This document shows, one piece after another, positions 6,828-13,305 of a stretch of DNA of 18,246 nucleotides; position 1 is the stretch's first letter, and every line of letters begins with the position of its first letter. Origin of the DNA: Armatimonadota bacterium. GTDB lineage: Bacteria; Cloacimonadota; Cloacimonadia; Cloacimonadales; TCS61. The notes under the pieces are model-generated. The model was not told the origin of the DNA, did not search any database, and saw only the letters and a list, made by a program, of their open reading frames with translations. The stretch covers positions 1 through 18,246 of the forward strand of contig JAUWNO010000006.1 in assembly GCA_030612605.1 (NCBI GenBank), given 5' to 3'. Made by a program: the position numbers and the translations under genes.

Positions 6828-7661
6828 TTGAAAAAAATACTTATTCTTCTTACAATTATTTTAATTGGATGCAGCCGCAATATTCAAATTTCTCCGATAC
6901 TTCAGGAGGATGCCAGATACAATATTAAACCTTCAGAAATGACAGGTTTTTCTTTTCATTTTACTTCAAATCCAAGGGCAGATAACATTCAGATAACAAA
7001 ACGCAGATTAGATAATAAATTCAGATATTCTTTGTGTTCACCCTTTAAAAACCTCTTAAACGAGTGGTTTTATACAAAATTCAAAAGTAATGTGCAACCG
7101 GAAAACGAAATAAAAATCAGCATTAATGATATTGAACATGAGACAATAAACGACAATTTTCTGACGAGCGCACTCACTCATTCTTTGCAGCTTACTGTTG
7201 GTGTAGAACTTATCATAAACAAACAAAAATATTTCAGAGAATTTTCTTTCAGGAAAACAATGAGATTTAATCCAAATGAAGCAAATGAAAACATCGGAAT
7301 GGACAAAGATATTATTGACCTTTTAGAAACTTTTATCACAGCTATTGACACTTATACAGATGATACGATTGCGTTTATTCAGGATTTTGATCCTCCAAAA
7401 ATTGATGAAAAAGAGAAAGAAAAAGAAGATGAAAAGAAAGAAACCATCAAACCTGATAAATATGTTGTTTTAGAACCTTTAAATTTGAGGGTACAACCTG
7501 ACTGGAAATCAAAGAAAATATTGGTTTTGAGAACGAATCAGATCGTAGAAAAAAAGACTAAATCAGGAGATTGGGTACTTATTGAATATTTTGACACTGC
7601 TAAATCGAAGATTATAATAGGTTGGGTTTATGGAAAATATCTTCAAAAAATTGATAAATAA
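6828..7661 (+). CDS. Lipoprotein with C-terminal bacterial SH3 domain, TTG start
   Basis: This 277-residue protein starts at TTG 6828: aaaaaagga lies 7 bases upstream, and this start gives a complete lipoprotein signal KKILILLTIILIGC with the modified cysteine at C15. No ATG fits. Residues 30-185 form an unrecognised domain of alternating strands, possibly of the envelope-lipoprotein type, followed by a charged linker rich in Glu and Lys (192-210). Residues 211-275 form an SH3b domain (LNLRVQPDWKSKK, GDWVLIE, GWVYGKYL), a fold that often binds peptidoglycan or peptides. It is expected in the periplasm, anchored to a membrane. It follows thiS by 14 bases and is 2 bases before the GNAT gene, so the three are likely cotranscribed, although they have no obvious shared function. 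Confidence 0.82.
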   Translation: MKKILILLTIILIGCSRNIQISPILQEDARYNIKPSEMTGFSFHFTSNPRADNIQITKRRLDNKFRYSLCSPFKNLLNEWFYTKFKSNVQPENEIKISINDIEHETINDNFLTSALTHSLQLTVGVELIINKQKYFREFSFRKTMRFNPNEANENIGMDKDIIDLLETFITAIDTYTDDTIAFIQDFDPPKIDEKEKEKEDEKKETIKPDKYVVLEPLNLRVQPDWKSKKILVLRTNQIVEKKTKSGDWVLIEYFDTAKSKIIIGWVYGKYLQKIDK

Positions 7662-7663
7662 TT

Positions 7664-8077
7664 ATGAAAATAGATTATAGAATCGAACTTCCTGAAAAAG
7701 ATAAATACTTTATACTTTTTGAATCTACGGGCTGGAACGAAGATTATAAGATAAATGCAGATGAGCTTAGTAAAACATTAAAAAACAGTTGGTTCATTTA
7801 TTGTGCTTATTTCAAAAATAAATTGGTGGGATTTGGAAGGATACTTTCTGATGGATTTCTGCACGCTGTCATTTTTGATGTGATTGTACTTCCTGAATTT
7901 CAGGAATTGGGAATCGGAAAAGAAATAATGAAGAAATTGATCGATGAGTGTAAAAAGAATAACATCAGAGATATACAGCTTTTCTGTGCAGATGGTAAAC
8001 AGGCGTTTTACGAAAATCTCGGATTTGCTGTTAGACCGGAAAATGCACCGGGAATGGAAATCAGGAATAAATATTGA
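7664..8077 (+). CDS. GNAT-family N-acetyltransferase
   Basis: This 137-residue protein has the GNAT acetyl-CoA motif A at residues 71-90, with V-L-P-EFQELGIGKEIMKKL matching the Q/R-x-x-G-x-G/A loop, and the motif B segment FYENLGF at 115-121. The N-terminal strand order and length suit a single-domain acetyltransferase. The substrate cannot be read from the sequence. It starts 2 bases after the lipoprotein stop and shows no clear ribosome binding site, so translation is probably coupled to the gene before it. A REPIN-like repeat lies about 90 bases after the stop. Confidence 0.9.
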   Translation: MKIDYRIELPEKDKYFILFESTGWNEDYKINADELSKTLKNSWFIYCAYFKNKLVGFGRILSDGFLHAVIFDVIVLPEFQELGIGKEIMKKLIDECKKNNIRDIQLFCADGKQAFYENLGFAVRPENAPGMEIRNKY

Positions 8078-8168
8078 AAATGAAACTTAGAAATAAAAAA
8101 GCAAGATGTAAATCTGAAAAAACTTTAAAAAATAAATTGGTTCTGCAAAAAAGAAATTTCGTTTCATC

Positions 8169-8239
8169 TGTCATTCCCGTGAAAACGGGAATCCAATGAA
8201 ATAATGAATGTTGGATTCCGCATCAAGTACGGAATGACA
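8169..8239 (+). repeat. REPIN-like doublet of dRS3-type hairpins
   Basis: Two inverted copies of a short hairpin face each other: tgtcattcc ... ggaatccaa (8169-8196) and ttggattcc ... ggaatgaca (8211-8239), 14 bases apart. The first contains a perfect 8-bp stem attcccgt / acgggaat with a GAAA tetraloop. The second has attccg / cggaat. The ATTCCC-N8-GGGAAT form is that of the dRS3-type repeats known from Neisseria. Such doublets are usually scattered by a REP-associated Y1 transposase, which is not in this window. About 90 bases before it and 50 after it hold nothing I recognise. Confidence 0.85.
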
Positions 8240-8289
8240 AACAAATGGTATTTTGCAGATCCCTTTTGAAAAATAGAAGGAGCAAAACT

Positions 8290-8580
8290 ATGTTCAAAGT
8301 AAATGAGTATTTTGAGGGAAAAGTAAAATCTTTAGCTTTCAAAGATGAAGATTGTGATGCTACAATCGGAGTAATGGCAAAAGGAGAATATGAATTTGGC
8401 ACAACATCAAAAGAGATGATGACAGTAATCAGCGGGAAATTATTAATTAAATTTCCGGATTGTGATAATTGGCATGAATACAGCAAATTCGATAATTTCA
8501 CAATAGAAGCAAATAAGAAATTCCAGGTAAAAACCGCAGGAGATTCAACATATATTTGTCGTTACTATAAAAACGCATAA
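8290..8580 (+). CDS. ppnP: Pyrimidine/purine nucleoside phosphorylase PpnP
   Basis: This 96-residue cupin-like protein matches the PpnP (YaiE, DUF1255) family along its whole length. It opens with NEYFEGKVKSLAF, continues with ATIGVMAKGEYEFGT and EMMTVISGKLLIKFPD, and closes with STYICRYY; all are close to the E. coli protein. The family splits nucleosides such as uridine, inosine and cytidine with phosphate into base and ribose 1-phosphate. ATG 8290 is chosen because aaggag is just upstream and the length then equals the family's. The frame is open further upstream only into the edge of the repeat region. Confidence 0.93.
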   Translation: MFKVNEYFEGKVKSLAFKDEDCDATIGVMAKGEYEFGTTSKEMMTVISGKLLIKFPDCDNWHEYSKFDNFTIEANKKFQVKTAGDSTYICRYYKNA

Positions 8581-8628
8581 GAAAAATGTGGATGTAATTG
8601 CAATTGTGATTGCTAAATTGGAGATTTT

Positions 8629-9198
8629 ATGAAAAAGAGAGTAATGTATATCAGTCTTATAATTCTGATATATCTGTTAATTGTTTTTTTGAATGCTGCT
8701 CAAAAAGTAGAAACAACCAATTATAAAGGAACATTAAAAAAAATCGGTGACGACTGGTATTTGAACACAGGCGATGATTTCTTCAAACTAAATTTAGCAC
8801 CGGAAGATTTTCTTTTTCAAAATGGAATCGAATTAAAATCTAAAGCTGGTCTGAATATTTATGGAATATTAGAAGATGAAGAAATTATTGTTCATAATAT
8901 TCAAGTGAAAGGTTCTTTTTTCCCAATAAGAGATGAAAAAGGCAATCCTCTCTGGCAAAAAAAAACTATAGAAAAAGAATACTATATTGTGAATCCAAAA
9001 CTATGCATTGGTTGCAGACTTTGTGAAATAAAATGTCCTGCACAAGCCATCAAAATGGAAAATGGTATTGCAGTCATTGATGCTGACCTTTGCACAGCTT
9101 GTGGAATTTGTGTAAATGGAGACGGTAAAAAATTTAAAGGTTGTCCTGTAGGTGCAATTAAATCTTTTGGTGCAATCAAAAAAGCTGAAATTAAATAG
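8629..9198 (+). CDS. Membrane-anchored 2[4Fe-4S] ferredoxin, probably periplasmic
   Basis: This 189-residue protein has a Lys/Arg-rich N-terminus and a single hydrophobic helix (residues 5-24), then a beta-rich domain (25-115) that looks like an OB-type fold, and a C-terminal 2[4Fe-4S] ferredoxin. Cluster ligands are C126, C129, C132, C136-Pro and C155, C158, C161, C172-Pro. The spacing C161-x10-C172 is longer than the usual x3 and carries the insert VNGDGKKFKG, as in the long-loop ferredoxins. The positive-inside rule puts the cluster domain outside the cytoplasm. LNAAQ could also be a signal peptidase site. No twin-arginine motif is seen, which is unusual for an exported Fe-S protein. Ribosome binding site ggag. 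The partner is unknown. Confidence 0.83.
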   Translation: MKKRVMYISLIILIYLLIVFLNAAQKVETTNYKGTLKKIGDDWYLNTGDDFFKLNLAPEDFLFQNGIELKSKAGLNIYGILEDEEIIVHNIQVKGSFFPIRDEKGNPLWQKKTIEKEYYIVNPKLCIGCRLCEIKCPAQAIKMENGIAVIDADLCTACGICVNGDGKKFKGCPVGAIKSFGAIKKAEIK

Positions 9199-9583
9199 AG
9201 TCCTGTTTCGAGTTGTAAGTTTACCCCGTAAAGAAGAATGATTGTATCGGGGGAGCTTGTGACGACGACTCGAGGTAGCTTGATTATGCACTTTGTCTCG
9301 ACTCGTCGTTTCCGTCTGAGCCTGATTAAAACCTTACGAGTCGAAATCAAAATAGAATTTTTCATTCAAGTGTATTTTCATCTTGCTGCTACTGGATTCC
9401 GGTGTTTTCTGATTCAACCATTGCGAAGGTCTTCAACCATTCGCAAGGTTTAAAACTCATGTTATATTTTTGATAAGATACATTTCCTGTTATTATCATT
9501 TTAATAAGAATCATATCCAATCATATAAATCTTTAATCAGTTTTATTTCCATATTTATCAAGCAGTTACAAATTCTATTTTGA
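9199..9583. other. 385-bp non-coding stretch with hairpin repeats
   Basis: No credible gene is present. The first half is more GC-rich than its surroundings and holds several CGAGTCGA-type segments. Arm 9262-9274 can pair with 9297-9309 (13 bp, one mismatch), while 9298-9305 can instead pair perfectly with 9337-9344, so the folds exclude each other. A ccccg / cgggg stem lies at 9224-9228 and 9248-9252. The second half holds one long hairpin (listed separately) and AT-rich sequence leading to the sigma-54 promoter. Confidence 0.6.
9416..9450 (+). repeat. Bulged 14-bp hairpin, REP-like
   Basis: The segments aaccattgcgaaggt (9416-9430) and aaccattcgcaaggtt (9435-9450) are nearly direct repeats and also fold on each other: aacc/ggtt, ttgcgaa/ttcgcaa and ggt/acc pair, with one bulged A on each side. 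No T-run follows at once. Its symmetry suggests a dispersed REP-like unit rather than a terminator. Confidence 0.6.
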
Positions 9584-9599
9584 TTGGCACACTGATTGC
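9584..9599 (+). promoter_or_regulatory. Sigma-54 (-24/-12) promoter
   Basis: TTGGCACACTGATTGC matches the sigma-54 consensus TGGCAC-N5-TTGC in every conserved base, with the correct 11-nt distance between the GG and GC elements. It sits 30 bases before the start codon of the PDZ/beta-barrel gene, so the transcript would have a very short leader. A sigma-54 activator is encoded 3.7 kb downstream in the same direction, which makes a regulatory link plausible. I found no second site of this quality in the window. Confidence 0.88.
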
Positions 9600-9629
9600 G
9601 TTATGTTAAAGTAAAAAAAAGGGGGAATC

Positions 9630-10874
9630 ATGAAAAAGATTTTAGTTTTAGTGTTGGTTTTATCAGTTGTTAGTTTATCTCTTTTAGCTCAAGAGGTTCA
9701 AGTCAATGTAAATGTCGATGAAGAACTCGAAGAAGCAATGGAAGAATTCGATGAAGCTATGGAAGAGCTTGATAAAGCTATGGAAGAAATTCCAATAATT
9801 TCTATCGAAAGGAAATCTTCGGATACACCAAAGATGGGTGTTTATCTATCTGATTTAGATTTTCAAGATGCTTATGAAATGCATTATCCAGCTTGTTATG
9901 GTGTTTATGTATCAGGAGTAGTTCAGGGTGGACCATCGGATGAAGCTGGTATTATCAAAGATGATATCATCATGGAATTCGATGGTAAAAAAGTTAAATT
10001 TGAAGATCATCTTGTAACTTTAATTAAAAGTAAAAATATCGGTGATGAAGTCGAAGTTGTTCTTTTCCGTAGTGAAGAAATTCTAAGCACAAAGGTAATC
10101 CTTGGTACTTTACATCCCAAGAAAGAAAAAGACATCATTATCACAAAAGATGGCAAAATCAAGAAAAAATATTCTGTTGGAGATGGTGGTGGTAGCTGGT
10201 TCCCGATCTGGTTTATGCCAGATTTCAAAGATTTTAATGGGATGTTAGCTGAACTTGATTTTCAGGAAGAAACTTTTTCTGAAAAAGGATTTCTGATCCA
10301 CGGTGGTGGCGGACAAGGAAATGTTGGAAAAGGCTGGTTTATTGGCGGAATGGGAGCAGGTTATAGCAACAAAGAAACAACAAAACATGATTGGACTCAT
10401 TTCATTGATAGTCTGGAGGTTACCAATACTATTTCCCGCACAGCAGAATATGAAATCGGCTTTGGTGGTGTAACTTTAGATAAACGATTTGCTCTTTCCA
10501 AAAAAATTATCGGTTCTGTTGGCATGATGCTTGGTTGGGGAAATACACAATACAAAATCCAGCAACATGACAAAAATCAAGAACTGGGCAACTTTGATTT
10601 TAACGAAGACCTGAATGCTCAAATGGATGATTATTATGATTATGTAAGCACTCTAAAAATGAAAAATGATTATATACTTGTCCAACCTAAATTCATGTTA
10701 ATGTACAGGATTCTTGATTGGTTATCTTTCCGAGCAGAAGCTGGATATATGTTGAGTTATTCTGCAAAGGGTTGGCAAGGTGTTTGGAATGGTGAATCTG
10801 TTAAAGTTGAAAATGAACCGAAATTAGATTTGGATGGATTAACGCTTGTTATTGGTCCCTGGTTCGGATTTTAA
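9630..10874 (+). CDS. Exported PDZ-domain protein with C-terminal beta-barrel-like region
   Basis: This 414-residue protein has a Sec signal peptide (residues 1-20, cleavage near LLA-Q), an acidic coiled coil with three tandem heptads of the form xEAMEEx (34-54), a PDZ domain (about 66-160; GVYVSGVVQGGPSDEAGIIKDDIIMEFDG is the peptide-binding core), and a C-terminal half of alternating aromatic and glycine-rich strands ending in GPWFGF. The terminal Phe and strand pattern suggest an outer-membrane beta-barrel or a surface-exposed beta domain. There is no protease triad, so it is not a DegP enzyme. It is preceded by a sigma-54 promoter and a gggggaatc ribosome binding site, and followed by a hairpin terminator. 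It may act as an envelope scaffold or stress-response protein; function is inferred from domains only. Confidence 0.85.
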   Translation: MKKILVLVLVLSVVSLSLLAQEVQVNVNVDEELEEAMEEFDEAMEELDKAMEEIPIISIERKSSDTPKMGVYLSDLDFQDAYEMHYPACYGVYVSGVVQGGPSDEAGIIKDDIIMEFDGKKVKFEDHLVTLIKSKNIGDEVEVVLFRSEEILSTKVILGTLHPKKEKDIIITKDGKIKKKYSVGDGGGSWFPIWFMPDFKDFNGMLAELDFQEETFSEKGFLIHGGGGQGNVGKGWFIGGMGAGYSNKETTKHDWTHFIDSLEVTNTISRTAEYEIGFGGVTLDKRFALSKKIIGSVGMMLGWGNTQYKIQQHDKNQELGNFDFNEDLNAQMDDYYDYVSTLKMKNDYILVQPKFMLMYRILDWLSFRAEAGYMLSYSAKGWQGVWNGESVKVENEPKLDLDGLTLVIGPWFGF

Positions 10875-10892
10875 TTGACAATATAAGCTGAA

Positions 10893-10935
10893 AAAATAGT
10901 CTCTATCAAAAAAAATGACAGAGACTATTTTTTTT
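10893..10935 (+). terminator. Hairpin terminator after the PDZ gene
   Basis: A perfect 12-bp stem (aaaatagtctct at 10893-10904 with agagactatttt at 10920-10931) closes a 15-nt loop and runs into a T-tract. The next gene's ribosome binding site follows at once, so read-through here would set how much of the downstream regulator operon is made from the sigma-54 promoter. Confidence 0.85.
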
Positions 10936-10945
10936 CTGAGGAGAT

Positions 10946-11497
10946 ATGTTTCAAGCTTTAGCAGATAAGATTTTAACAGGCATTGTTTCCTTTGGTATGA
11001 TGGTGCTGACCACAACAGAAGGGAATAATGCCAGTTTTGCAGAAATAACTTCAACTTTATATGGTAATCGAATTGTCGTTAAAACCGAACTTGTTGATGC
11101 TTTTGCAAATGATTTTGAAGAAATATTCCGCTGTGGAAAAGAAATTGAAATTTTCTTTAATATTAAGATAAAAGCAGGAAATCAGACTATTCATACAAAT
11201 GTATTTAAACATATTGTTATTTTTGATCCATTGGAGCAGAACTTTTCAGTAAATCTGGAAGAGAAAAATTTTGAAATTTCAACAAATTCTTATGAAGAAC
11301 TCATTGAAACAATTTCCCAGGTAGAATACGAATTTGTGGATGAACTGAATTATGAGCAAATTAATATAACCATATTTTCATATTTGAAACCAATATATCT
11401 GGATACTTTAGGAAAAGAATATGATATGATGATGCTCTGGAAATTTAAAAAGCCTAAAGTCAACAAAAGGATCGATTTAGGATTTGATGAAAGTTAG
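10946..11497 (+). CDS. DUF4390-like exported protein preceding the kinase gene
   Basis: This 183-residue protein has a hydrophobic N-terminal stretch (residues 8-24) that could be a weak signal sequence. Its body includes GNRIVVKTELVDAFANDFEEIFRCGKEIEIFFNIKIKAGN, the strand-helix-strand pattern with a conserved G-x-x-I/L of DUF4390 proteins. DUF4390 genes are known directly upstream of ntrY-type kinases in other bacteria, and that is the position here, so it may be a periplasmic partner of the kinase sensor. The ribosome binding site aggag sits only 2 bases from ATG 10946, which is close; the Met at residue 18 is a less likely start. It overlaps the kinase gene by 11 bases. Family assignment is moderate. 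Confidence 0.6.
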   Translation: MFQALADKILTGIVSFGMMVLTTTEGNNASFAEITSTLYGNRIVVKTELVDAFANDFEEIFRCGKEIEIFFNIKIKAGNQTIHTNVFKHIVIFDPLEQNFSVNLEEKNFEISTNSYEELIETISQVEYEFVDELNYEQINITIFSYLKPIYLDTLGKEYDMMMLWKFKKPKVNKRIDLGFDES

Positions 11498-12644
11498 ATT
11501 TGGATTCAGGATCAGTGTAATTATTTTATTTTTAGCCCTTTATTTAACAAGTTTGCTGGTCTTGAATAATTTTTTCATTCACAAATTGGAACAAATTAAT
11601 AAGACCTTTAAAAGTATAAATTTCCAAAAAAAACTTTCCGAACTTTCTTATGATACTGAAGCTGATAGAAAAAATGCTGGTGAACTTATAAATCGGTTCA
11701 ATGAAACTTCAATGTCAATAGGAGTGATAAAGCGGGAAACAAAAATCTATTCTGCTCTTTTTCTCACATTTTTAATGTTCGTATCTATCATCATTTTTGT
11801 TTTAATTTTCAGTGTAATTTCTCATCCTCTCAAAGAATTACAGAATGCAACAGCAAAAATCCGAAAAGGTGATTTTTCCGTAAATTTAAAAGAATCCGGC
11901 TTCAAAGAGATTAGGCAACTCAAACAGTCTTTTAACAGTATGTCCAGAGAACTGGATAATGTTCAAAAGAAATTATTGAAAGCTGAAAAAGAGATGATCT
12001 GGAAAGAATTTTCCCGGATTCTGGCTCATGAGATAAAAAACCCACTCACTCCAATCCAACTTTCAATTCAAAGATTGGAAGATAAATTCATTACGGATGA
12101 AAAGAAATTCTACGAAATTTTTCCCGAAGCTGTAAAGATTATAAACCAGGAAATCAATAATTTACACAATTTAGCTAAATCGTTCTCGAATTTTGCCAAA
12201 AGCACTACCCCCGAATACAGCGAATTCAATCCAAAAGATGTAATTGAAGACATCATCAGACCGTACATTCATAAATATGAAATTAGATTGGAAGGTTTTC
12301 AAAATTGCCTGATAAGATTCGACCAGATTCATTTTTACCAGATCATTACCAACCTCTTGCAGAATGCGATTGATGTTTCCTTGCCGGATGAACCAATAAA
12401 TATAAATATCATTAAAAATGATAATATTCTAATCCAAATAATCGACAATGGAAAAGGTATCTCGGAAGAAGATCTTCCCAGAATTTTTGAACCATATTTT
12501 TCCAAAAAGAAAAAAGGACTCGGCTTGGGATTGGCTCTTGTGAAAAAACTTGTTGAAATAAATAAAAGTAAAATAAAAGTGGAAAGTGAATTAGAAAAAG
12601 GCACAAAATTTGAGATTATTATTGAAGAATTTAAAGTTTTGTGA
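11487..12644 (+). CDS. NtrY-like membrane sensor histidine kinase
   Basis: This 385-residue kinase has two membrane helices (residues 8-28 and 88-111) around a short 60-residue periplasmic loop, a HAMP linker (112-165), a HisKA dimerisation domain with phospho-acceptor H181 in LAHEIKNPLTPIQLSIQRLE, and an ATPase domain with N box NLLQNAID (289-296), G1 box DNGKGI (320-325) and G2 box GLGLGLAL (344-351). The HEIKNPLTPIQLS signature is that of NtrY. No PAS domain is present, and the loop is far smaller than in full NtrY. I chose ATG 11487 over the TTG three bases earlier. It overlaps the preceding gene. The cognate regulator follows after a 661-bp repeat/GxxExxY insertion. Confidence 0.93.
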   Translation: MKVRFGFRISVIILFLALYLTSLLVLNNFFIHKLEQINKTFKSINFQKKLSELSYDTEADRKNAGELINRFNETSMSIGVIKRETKIYSALFLTFLMFVSIIIFVLIFSVISHPLKELQNATAKIRKGDFSVNLKESGFKEIRQLKQSFNSMSRELDNVQKKLLKAEKEMIWKEFSRILAHEIKNPLTPIQLSIQRLEDKFITDEKKFYEIFPEAVKIINQEINNLHNLAKSFSNFAKSTTPEYSEFNPKDVIEDIIRPYIHKYEIRLEGFQNCLIRFDQIHFYQIITNLLQNAIDVSLPDEPININIIKNDNILIQIIDNGKGISEEDLPRIFEPYFSKKKKGLGLGLALVKKLVEINKSKIKVESELEKGTKFEIIIEEFKVL

Positions 12645-12666
12645 TTCTTCAAAAAAAAAGAAATGA

Positions 12667-13173
12667 GCCACAGACTAACACTGACAAACACAGACAAAAA
12701 AAGTCTATGGCAAGAAAAGGTACTAAGATAATGCAAAATAAATATCTATATTCCGATATAACCGATAAAATCATAAGATGTTTTTATAATGTGTTTGATG
12801 AATTGGGAGCAGGTTTTTGGGAATCAGTATATGTGAAAGCATTAATAATTGAATTTAAAAATATTGGTTTGAAAGTCGATATCGAGAAAGAAATTAAAGT
12901 AAATTATAAAGGAATAATAATTGGAAACTTCCGTGCTGATATTGTTGTAGAAGATAAGGTAATTATTGAAATAAAAGCAATTAGCACACTGAATTCACAA
13001 CATGAAGCTCAATTGCTAAATTACCTGAAAGCAACAGGAATAAGAGTTGGTCTTTTAGTGAATTTTGGAGAAAAACTTGAATTCAAGAGAAGAATATATT
13101 AACCACAGATGGACATGAACAATATGGAAAAATGGAAATTAAAGTCAGTGCATAGTCAGTGAAAGTCAGTGGC
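12667..13173 (+). mobile_element. Putative 507-bp element: GxxExxY gene between inverted 7-mer arrays
   Basis: The left end carries three CACAGAC/CACTGAC units at 12669, 12679 and 12689 (10-nt period). The right end carries three GTCAGTG units at 13144, 13155 and 13165 (11 and 10 nt). GTCAGTG is the exact complement of the middle left unit and differs by one base from the others. The outer ends are gccac and gtggc. The left end alone can also fold on gtctatggc at 12703-12711. The element separates a histidine kinase from its response regulator. No transposase is present, so mobility is inferred from the symmetry and from the similar non-coding unit that follows. Confidence 0.6.
12731..13102 (+). 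CDS. GxxExxY-family protein, PD-(D/E)XK nuclease-like
   Basis: This 123-residue protein carries the family signature G28-F-W-E31-S-V-Y34 and the closing NFGEKLEFKRRIY typical of GxxExxY proteins. The middle holds D70-x9-E80-I-K82, which fits the PD-(D/E)XK nuclease active site, followed by Q94 and Y98 in HEAQLLNYLK. The biochemical role of the family is not established. ATG 12731 is preferred because the conserved domain begins there and aaaagg lies 10 bases upstream; Met codons at 12641 and 12707 would place repeat sequence in the protein. It is flanked on both sides by short periodic repeats and interrupts a two-component operon, which suggests it travels with the repeats. Confidence 0.88.
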   Translation: MQNKYLYSDITDKIIRCFYNVFDELGAGFWESVYVKALIIEFKNIGLKVDIEKEIKVNYKGIIIGNFRADIVVEDKVIIEIKAISTLNSQHEAQLLNYLKATGIRVGLLVNFGEKLEFKRRIY

Positions 13174-13193
13174 AAAAAAGAAAAAGAATTGAG

Positions 13194-13289
13194 CCACAGA
13201 CTAACACAGACAAAGCACAGACAAAAAAATAAATGAATTATTTTATAAAAAGAAATTCGTGTAATTCGTGGATAAAAAAAGTCAGTGGC
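13194..13289 (+). repeat. 96-bp MITE-like non-coding unit with the same ends
   Basis: The left end repeats the 5' end of the preceding element almost base for base (gagccacagactaacac, then two more CACAGAC units at 13205 and 13216). The right end is gtcagtggc at 13281-13289, like the preceding element's right end. The interior has no gene but contains two attcgtg units 9 nt apart (13254-13270), resembling the ATCCGT units at 2383-2410. The stop of this unit lies 7 bases before the ribosome binding site of the regulator gene. A MITE derived from the GxxExxY element would look like this. Confidence 0.6.
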
Positions 13290-13305
13290 AAAAAATGGAG
13301 AAACG

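Noticed and set aside
8090..8200. A short lysine-rich frame between the GNAT gene and ppnP.
   Set aside because: Its second half is encoded by the REPIN-like repeat and no ribosome binding site or motif supports it.
9238..9453. A 71-codon open frame on the + strand in the gap before the PDZ gene.
   Set aside because: No ribosome binding site, no recognisable motif, and the frame runs through hairpin repeats; it looks like chance coding in a GC-richer repeat.
12669..13222. CRISPR array suggested by repeated cacagac units.
   Set aside because: Units are 7 nt with 3-4 nt spacers, far too short for CRISPR repeats and spacers, and no cas gene is present.
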